Of a stretch of DNA of 64,000 nucleotides, positions 58,240 through 64,000 are shown in pieces. The stretch is from Prochlorococcus marinus str. MIT 9301 (GTDB taxonomy: Bacteria > Cyanobacteriota > Cyanobacteriia > PCC-6307 > Cyanobiaceae). The stretch's first letter is position 1, and every line of letters starts with the position of its first letter. The stretch is taken from contig NC_009091.1 in assembly GCF_000015965.1 (NCBI RefSeq), positions 558,001 through 622,000 on the forward strand, in the 5' to 3' direction. The position numbers and the translations under genes are program-made. The notes under the pieces are model-generated. The model did no database searches and had not been told where the DNA came from. It saw only the letters and a list, made by a program, of their open reading frames with translations.

Positions 58240-59621
58240 AAAAGAACAAAACATCTACTTTTAAGAAGTTTATAAATAAAATTGGGCAATTTAAATCTAT
58301 TAATTATCTATCAAAGATAAAATTTACTAAATTAAAATCTTTTTCTTTTCTTTCTGAAATCTCAAAGAGAAAAAGATATAAAAAAATTCTAGAAAAGCTA
58401 AATCAATTTAAAGATCTTGAAATTACAAATAAAAAAGAGAAGAATATCAAAAAATCCAACCATGCCAACTCTTCCATTTTAAAAACAAAGATTTTTAAGA
58501 AAATAATTGAAAAAATTAATAAATTAGAAAATCTTAAAATTAAGATCCAAAAATACAACAAGTCTCACAATTCTGGAAATATTCTGAAACTAGAAACTTT
58601 AAGAAATGATTTTCTGGAAGTATTTGATAGGATTAAAAATTATAAATTTTCAGGAAGCAAATTTAAATTAGCAAAAAATAAAAACAACGAAAGATATCAG
58701 CAAAAAATTGGTGTTGCATTTTATGGGGACCATAATTTAATTATTGTTAGTGCCAATATTGACTTAAATAATAATATAAAAATAATTGCCTTAAATGAAA
58801 TCCCAGTTCCAAGCAATGTGATTGGGGACTCCTTAGTAGAAGATACGAACGAATTGGCCAATATTTTACTGGACTCTCTAACTCTTTTAGAACTTTTAGA
58901 ATCGCCATTATTATTAGTTTTATCAAGTTCCTTTTTTAATATTCATACTTTCAATACCTCTGATTTAAAACAGATTTCACAATCTGACAAAAAGGTTGAA
59001 TCTAAGAGTCCATATTTACCTGCTAATACACTTGTAGATTTTCTCAGGATGAACGATGTTAAAATTAAAAATGGATTGGTACGAACTATTTATGCAAAAA
59101 AGGACTTTATTAAGAGTTGGACAGATACGTTAGAGATAGTTAATTTACCAATAATTGGTTTAGTGCCTGCATCTGTGCATGTATTTGATTCTATAACTTC
59201 AAAAATTACAGAGGAAATTACTGTTTTATTAGATATTGAATCTTCAGAAACAACTTTATTAATAGGAAGTAATTTAGATAGATTAAATTCCTATAAATTA
59301 CCATTTGGTTATTCCCTATACATCACAGATAATTTAAAAAAATCTAGCAAAAGTTATTTTGAAAGAGCTTTAAATTCAGTAAAATTAATAATGAAAGATT
59401 TAAATCAAGAATTACCTTTAAATATATTTGTAATGGGAAAAGGATTAGATAAATTATTAGATTCTGAAATTAATCTACCAGAAGGTTTTAAATCTATATC
59501 TAATTTGAACTTGGCTAATTATTTATATAAACCTCAAACAATGCAAATCCATGAAATAGGTTCTAAATCTATTGAGAATAGTCTCTATTCTTTAATTTCA
59601 ATATTGTCATCATGCGTATAA
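58236..59621 (+). CDS. pilM: PilM-like pilus assembly ATPase with long basic N-terminus
   Basis: PilM is an actin-like protein on the cytoplasmic side of the pilus complex. The 461-residue protein starts with about 150 lysine-rich residues containing two similar helices (KKILEKLNQFKDLEI and KKIIEKINKLENLKI). The actin-like part follows with IGVAFYGDHNLIIVSANID near residue 155, LLDIESSETTLLIGSNLDRL near residue 330 and FVMGKGLDKLLDSEI near residue 410. It overlaps both neighbours (four bases upstream, ten bases with pilN). The basic extension is not typical. Confidence 0.75.
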   Translation: MKKNKTSTFKKFINKIGQFKSINYLSKIKFTKLKSFSFLSEISKRKRYKKILEKLNQFKDLEITNKKEKNIKKSNHANSSILKTKIFKKIIEKINKLENLKIKIQKYNKSHNSGNILKLETLRNDFLEVFDRIKNYKFSGSKFKLAKNKNNERYQQKIGVAFYGDHNLIIVSANIDLNNNIKIIALNEIPVPSNVIGDSLVEDTNELANILLDSLTLLELLESPLLLVLSSSFFNIHTFNTSDLKQISQSDKKVESKSPYLPANTLVDFLRMNDVKIKNGLVRTIYAKKDFIKSWTDTLEIVNLPIIGLVPASVHVFDSITSKITEEITVLLDIESSETTLLIGSNLDRLNSYKLPFGYSLYITDNLKKSSKSYFERALNSVKLIMKDLNQELPLNIFVMGKGLDKLLDSEINLPEGFKSISNLNLANYLYKPQTMQIHEIGSKSIENSLYSLISILSSCV

Positions 59622-60337
59622 AATATAACTTTGCCTTTAAAAATTCCAAATTAAGTCCATGGCAAAGGCCTGCTCCTCCTAATTTACTAGTTACAGATGC
59701 CAGCATAGATAAAAAATTATTTTTTCTTTACCAGGAGTTTAATAAAAATGCAGAAATATTTTATCCATCATCATTAATTTTAATTTTAAGCTTTGTTATC
59801 TACCTAATTAATATATTCCCAACTTTAACAATAAAAAAATTTGAAGCTGACCATAATCAATACTCACTTATTTCTTCAAAATTATTAGATTTAAATTCTT
59901 CAAAACAGCGTTATAAAAAAAATTTAAATAATTTAGAAGAATATTTTTCTCAGTCGACAACATCATATTTATTTGCATTTTATCTGCAGAATTCTGTACC
60001 TAAGGGAGTAAAGATTAATAGTTATTCCTTTAGCGATAATGGCTTTGATATTAATTTGAGTTCCTATAGTTTAGATTCAATAAACGAATTTATTACCTTG
60101 ATTATCGAATCTCCCGTCATCAATAAAAAAAGTGTAACTATTAATCAAATTAACCGCTTAGAGTCTAATTCCAATAAAGGGGAAAAAGTCAGCACGATCT
60201 ATGATTTGGAAATTTATGGTCAAACAGCAAAAATTGATATAAAAAAACGTGAGGATTTATATAGAGAATCAAATGCGAATGGTTTACTTAGAAAGTTACA
60301 AAGATTTAATTATTTAAAATCACTTTTAAGAGGTTGA
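59612..60337 (+). CDS. pilN: PilN-like inner-membrane pilus protein
   Basis: PilN and PilO form the periplasmic part of the inner-membrane pilus complex. The 241-residue protein has a short cytoplasmic N-terminus with a proline-rich SPWQRPAPPNLL, one membrane helix (about residues 50-70, SLILILSFVIYLINIF), then a coiled coil and a small ferredoxin-like domain (GVKINSYSFSDNGFDINLSS). The order after pilM and the length support the assignment. Sequence similarity is weak by eye. It overlaps pilO by four bases. Confidence 0.72.
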   Translation: MRIKYNFAFKNSKLSPWQRPAPPNLLVTDASIDKKLFFLYQEFNKNAEIFYPSSLILILSFVIYLINIFPTLTIKKFEADHNQYSLISSKLLDLNSSKQRYKKNLNNLEEYFSQSTTSYLFAFYLQNSVPKGVKINSYSFSDNGFDINLSSYSLDSINEFITLIIESPVINKKSVTINQINRLESNSNKGEKVSTIYDLEIYGQTAKIDIKKREDLYRESNANGLLRKLQRFNYLKSLLRG

Positions 60338-61209
60338 TTAAAGTGAAATTGCAAAATTATAAAAATCTGTTTTCTGGATTAACAAAAAAAATTAAAGAAT
60401 TCGATATTAATTCATTTTTAGAAGAAATAAAAAATTTAAGTATTGATGATTTAAAAAATATAAACTACAAAAGGTTATTTTATGATATTCGTAACTCTCA
60501 ATATTTAAAACCTACAATAGGAATTTTTAGTGCCTCAATAATAACAATTTTAATATTCATACCCTCTGTAGAGACAGTTACTGAATCCTTCAAGAAAGCA
60601 AAAAAATACAAATATGAATCAAAAGATTTACTAAATAAAACCTCTGAACTAAAAAACAAATCTCTTAAATTCGAAGAAATAAAAACAAAAGTTACTGAAA
60701 TAAATTCTTCTTTTATTAGTAAAGAACAAATTATCTTTATTACTCAACTATTAAATGAAACTGCAAAGAAGACAAACGTTAAAATTAATTCTTTCTCCCC
60801 TATAGTTAGAAAAGAAAGTTCAAAATTATGTAAAGTTTCAACCTTTCAAAAAAAATCTGAGAATTTTAAATCAGTAAAAAAGAAGCCTAAATTTCAAAAA
60901 AAAGGATTGATAAACGATAATTATTTTGAAGTAACATTTAAATCAGATTATTTAGATATTATTCAATTTCTAAAAGAAATTCAATTATTTGATGTTAATG
61001 TAACTCCACTTTGCATAGAGGTTAATTCTCAACAAAAATCAACATCCATTTCTGAAAAAAATAATGAATATGATTCATTAATTATCCCATTAAGTAAAGG
61101 GGGAAAACCATTAATTTCACAAGATGATGTAGATAAGATTAATGTAACTTCCGAATCAGGAAATGTTGAAACAAAGTTAGTTTTAAAAATACCTTCTTTT
61201 AATAAATAA
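60334..61209 (+). CDS. pilO: PilO-like inner-membrane pilus protein
   Basis: This 291-residue protein has a charged N-terminus, one membrane helix (about residues 63-80, TIGIFSASIITILIFIPS), a coiled coil (KSLKFEEIKTKVTEINSS) and a C-terminal domain with FEVTFKSDYLDIIQFLKEIQ typical of PilO. The start is TTG at 60334 inside pilN's stop; a GTG nine bases on is an alternative. Two cysteines (SKLCKVS and TPLCIE) may form a disulfide. It is followed by pilQ after 108 bases. Confidence 0.75.
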   Translation: MIKVKLQNYKNLFSGLTKKIKEFDINSFLEEIKNLSIDDLKNINYKRLFYDIRNSQYLKPTIGIFSASIITILIFIPSVETVTESFKKAKKYKYESKDLLNKTSELKNKSLKFEEIKTKVTEINSSFISKEQIIFITQLLNETAKKTNVKINSFSPIVRKESSKLCKVSTFQKKSENFKSVKKKPKFQKKGLINDNYFEVTFKSDYLDIIQFLKEIQLFDVNVTPLCIEVNSQQKSTSISEKNNEYDSLIIPLSKGGKPLISQDDVDKINVTSESGNVETKLVLKIPSFNK

Positions 61210-61317
61210 ATTTGATTTATTATTTAAATCTTTTAATAGTTACCAACTAAGAAGAACAAATTTTTTTGTTGATTTTAACCTATGTTGCTATTATTATTAG
61301 TAATTTAAGAAAATATC

Positions 61318-63036
61318 TTGCGTATTAATAGAAAGTCTCTTAAAAGATCGTTTTCGCTATTTGCACTTACTTCTTTATTAAGTGCTAGCGCAAATTCTGC
61401 GGAAAATGTTTCTTTTAATAAATTTAATCCCAAGAAAATTGTCACTCAAAATATTCTTCTTAATTACCCTAAAGAATTTTTAAATGAGGATAAACTTTTT
61501 CAAAATCAAAATTATTTATTGTCCTCTTTAATTTCTAACCCAAATTTATTAGAAATTGAAGGACCCTCTGTCTCATTAGTATTTAAGCAAGCTAAAGCAA
61601 AAGCAATTTTTGAATATCTCGCTGAAATAGGAAATTATGGTTTTGTATGGGTTAAAAATAGTCCTAATAAAGAGAATGATGTAGATAATCAGAGATTAAT
61701 TTCGATGACCTTAAACGATGTAAGTTATAAAAAAGCTATTAATTCATTGTTATTGGCAAGTGGTTTGCAAGCAAAATTGCATAATAATATTCTTTATGTA
61801 GGCCCTAACGTAAGAAATACTGTTTTTGATACAAGAAGCACTGATGTTTATCAGTTGAATCAGATAAGTGCCAGCTCAGCTGCTGATTATTTAGCAAATT
61901 TAGGAGCTAGTGTTACAAAAACATTCACGATTACAACATCTGTTACTTCTGGAGCCTCACAATCTCAGGCAGTTCAAGGAGCCTCAACATCTTCTACTAC
62001 TACTGATCAATCAGAAACATCAGTTAAAGTTTATGGCGCAACTATTGGCCCATTAGTAGGCTTAATTGCGACTACTGATGAGCGACTTCAAACAGTAACA
62101 ATGGTTGGCGAAAAATATCTTATTGATTTAGCTAATGGATTTTTACAGAAATTAGACATTAAACAAAAACAAGTTGCATTAAGCGTCAAAGTCCTTGATG
62201 TAAATATGTCAGATAAGAATTCATCCATGAAAGATTATGGAGGTAAATTAGACGATGCATTTATAATTGGTAGCCAAGGAAAAATTAAATCAGCATTTGG
62301 AAGCTTTTTACCAGTTTTCCCTGAAGGAAATTCTACAGATGCAACCACCAATCCAGGAATTAACTCAAGTCAAAGAACAACTAATTTTGATAACAAATCT
62401 TTTTTTGGTTTGTTAGAAGCAAGTATTGAAAATGGAACTACAAAGGTTTTAGCAAGTCCAACTCTTTTACTAAGTGAATCATCTGGTTCGGCAGGAGATG
62501 GAAGTAGTATAGGTCGAAAGGTTGGCAATGAGGGTTTTGTTGAGATTGGGGATAAGGTTCCTGTAGATGCAACAAAAGGCGATGGTGGTTCTTGTACTTA
62601 TAGTTTTGAAACTGTGGGAGTAAAATTAGGTGCGAAAATCCTAGGTATTGATCAAAATGATTATGTTACTTTTACAATGACACCTATTGTTACTGGAATT
62701 TCAGGTAGTTTTAATATTGTTGGATGTGGTTCAGTTTCAAAGATTAATAATAGGAGACTTGATACTGGTGCTATACGGATAAAAGATGGCGAAACATTAG
62801 TTCTTACTGGTGTTATCCAAGAAACTGATATAGATACAACTTACAAATTACCATTACTTGGAGATTTACCTTTATTGGGGGGTTTATTTAGATCAAAACA
62901 AGCTTCAAAAGATAAAAGAGAGCTCATTATTTTAGTAACTCCAAAAGTTCTGGAAGACAAATCATCCAATATTGCAGATTATAATCTCGAATTTAAAAAC
63001 AAAGATGCTACAAATTTAATTAATCAAATTAAGTAA
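61318..63036 (+). CDS. pilQ: Type IV pilus secretin (PilQ/GspD family)
   Basis: PilQ forms the outer-membrane channel. The 572-residue protein has a signal peptide (about residues 1-27, ending SANSAEN), a small STN-like domain (about 85-160) and a Ser/Thr-rich low-complexity stretch (about 205-240). The C-terminal secretin domain (about 340-550) has RRLDTGAIRIKDGETLVLTG, LPLLGDLPLLGGLFRSK and RELIILVTPKVLED. No AMIN domains are seen, which makes it shorter than typical cyanobacterial PilQ. The start is TTG at 61318. Confidence 0.9.
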   Translation: MRINRKSLKRSFSLFALTSLLSASANSAENVSFNKFNPKKIVTQNILLNYPKEFLNEDKLFQNQNYLLSSLISNPNLLEIEGPSVSLVFKQAKAKAIFEYLAEIGNYGFVWVKNSPNKENDVDNQRLISMTLNDVSYKKAINSLLLASGLQAKLHNNILYVGPNVRNTVFDTRSTDVYQLNQISASSAADYLANLGASVTKTFTITTSVTSGASQSQAVQGASTSSTTTDQSETSVKVYGATIGPLVGLIATTDERLQTVTMVGEKYLIDLANGFLQKLDIKQKQVALSVKVLDVNMSDKNSSMKDYGGKLDDAFIIGSQGKIKSAFGSFLPVFPEGNSTDATTNPGINSSQRTTNFDNKSFFGLLEASIENGTTKVLASPTLLLSESSGSAGDGSSIGRKVGNEGFVEIGDKVPVDATKGDGGSCTYSFETVGVKLGAKILGIDQNDYVTFTMTPIVTGISGSFNIVGCGSVSKINNRRLDTGAIRIKDGETLVLTGVIQETDIDTTYKLPLLGDLPLLGGLFRSKQASKDKRELIILVTPKVLEDKSSNIADYNLEFKNKDATNLINQIK

Positions 63037-63051
63037 CGAAAATTAATTAAT

Positions 63052-64000
63052 CTATTTGATATGGACGCAGAAGGATTCAGGACCTTTTGAAAGAGATCCT
63101 AACCAGTCATTGGCAAAAATATTTTTTGAACTCTCGCAGAAATTATTATAAAGAGATATGCTATCGATTACTAAAGCACCTATTGCAGATTTACTCCTTG
63201 TGAGTTGATTATAATCATCAATAATTTCTTCAAAATTTCCATCTTCTCTCCCTACGCATGGTTGCAAGATCGAAGCTTTTATTGTTGAAGGCTTCCATGC
63301 ACTTAAGATTATTAGTTGTCCTATATATTCTGATTCTAACGATCTACAAACATCTTCCCAGGGGTTAATAGCTGTTTCTACTTCCGCTGTTAAATTATTT
63401 AAGAAACTAAAGGCAGCAATTTTATTTTCAGAAGTAAGTGCTTGAGGTCCATCTTCGAATAAATAATTTGAAGAACCGTTATTAGATATTATTTGAATAT
63501 ATATTTTATTTTCTTCTGAAAGATTATTAGAAGAAGGAAGCTTATTAATATGTTGTTTCAAGCTATTTATTGTATATTCGAATAAATTTTTACCATTAAT
63601 TGTTGGAGATATTAATTCTGGCTCATCAATTTGTTCCCAACTTCCATCAATTACTTGCCCATTCAGGTGAAGATAATCTTCATTCATAAAAAATGAATTA
63701 TCTATTATGTAAGTAACTTTATTAGATTTTAGACAAATCCCCATCCAGCAACACTGGCTACCAAAACAAAAAGAAGATAGTTGTTCATTATTTGGTTCAT
63801 TTTGGTAAATGTTTATTTGATTCTCATCTTGAATAGATGTAAAACCTCCTATCGATGCTATTGATCTTATTTCATTTTTATCAATCCCTTTTTGAAGATC
63901 ACTTGCTTCAATTTGAATTTCAATTGCTTTTTTAAACTCGTCTATACAGAAGGAAATCCCTTTAACTGTTTTGATGTCTCCCCATTTATTAGGACAAGAG
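63052..64000 (-). CDS. Unidentified protein, 5' end beyond the window
   Basis: The frame stays open from the stop at 63052 to the right edge of the window, so at least 316 residues are coded and the start lies outside. An internal ATG at 63744 is not the likely start, because the protein-like sequence continues beyond it. Visible features include two glycine/cysteine clusters (FCFGSQCCWMGICLK), an acidic segment (EDGPQALTSENK), NPWEDVCRSLESEYIGQL and a C-terminal FCVHIK. I do not recognise a family. It converges on pilQ, 15 bases apart, and may be a pilus accessory or surface protein, but that is inference from position. Confidence 0.6.
   Translation of the reverse strand, partial: SCPNKWGDIKTVKGISFCIDEFKKAIEIQIEASDLQKGIDKNEIRSIASIGGFTSIQDENQINIYQNEPNNEQLSSFCFGSQCCWMGICLKSNKVTYIIDNSFFMNEDYLHLNGQVIDGSWEQIDEPELISPTINGKNLFEYTINSLKQHINKLPSSNNLSEENKIYIQIISNNGSSNYLFEDGPQALTSENKIAAFSFLNNLTAEVETAINPWEDVCRSLESEYIGQLIILSAWKPSTIKASILQPCVGREDGNFEEIIDDYNQLTRSKSAIGALVIDSISLYNNFCESSKNIFANDWLGSLSKGPESFCVHIK

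Overview
The window reads as part of the chromosome of a marine picocyanobacterium, most likely a high-light-adapted Prochlorococcus. The DNA is very AT-rich and the genes are tightly packed, often overlapping. It carries a pcb-type chlorophyll antenna gene, phylloquinone (menD, menB), lycopene cyclase, polyprenyl diphosphate synthase and glycogen synthase genes, and many proteins restricted to marine picocyanobacteria. This assignment comes from gene content and composition; no database search was run.

Layout. 0-22 kb is mainly core housekeeping: a DUF4336 protein, DUF760, signal peptidase I, menD-menB, glgA, murF, glmU, an MnmC-type tRNA methyltransferase, aroA, comB (probably with an ATT start), a nitrilase-family hydrolase, an AMIN-amidase, murI, a polyprenyl diphosphate synthase, acs, DUF1350, a DnaQ-like exonuclease, a glycine-repeat DUF3721 protein and hisS. 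22-32 kb holds the antenna gene pcbA with a long leader and a strong terminator, a GltS-like carrier, a GST, a GIY-YIG-like protein fused to a membrane domain, a lycopene cyclase, two SDRs, an MscS channel and an isochorismatase-like hydrolase. 32-44 kb holds a Fur-family regulator, the arsenosugar enzyme ArsS, a glucosylglycerol-phosphate phosphatase divergent from a Rossmann-type protein, the methionine genes metY-metA, a SulP transporter, an FAD oxidoreductase and CbiX with a His-rich tail. A cluster of DnaA-box-like sites lies after cbiX.

44-52 kb is accessory in character: a GMC oxidoreductase, a lumenal pentapeptide protein, a ribbon-helix-helix protein with palindromes upstream, glyoxalase I, a Tic20-like protein and several small secreted or membrane proteins. 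It ends at tRNA-Ser(UGA). A 17-bp copy of the tRNA 3' end (16 of 17 bases identical) lies 2.37 kb away. Between the two copies are four overlapping genes for secreted or anchored proteins, with perfect or near-perfect 12-bp repeats near both borders. I read this as a small integrative element, or the remnant of one, inserted at the tRNA.

52.5-63 kb is a nearly complete type IV pilus or competence machine: prepilin peptidase, pilC, pilT, pilB, a PilP/GspC-like protein, pilM, pilN, pilO and a secretin. No major pilin gene is visible. The last gene is unidentified and runs off the right edge of the window.

The genes link into a few working sets: phylloquinone and carotenoid synthesis with the Pcb antenna (photosynthesis); murF, glmU, murI and the amidase (peptidoglycan); metY and metA (methionine); and the pilus cluster (surface appendage, possibly DNA uptake).
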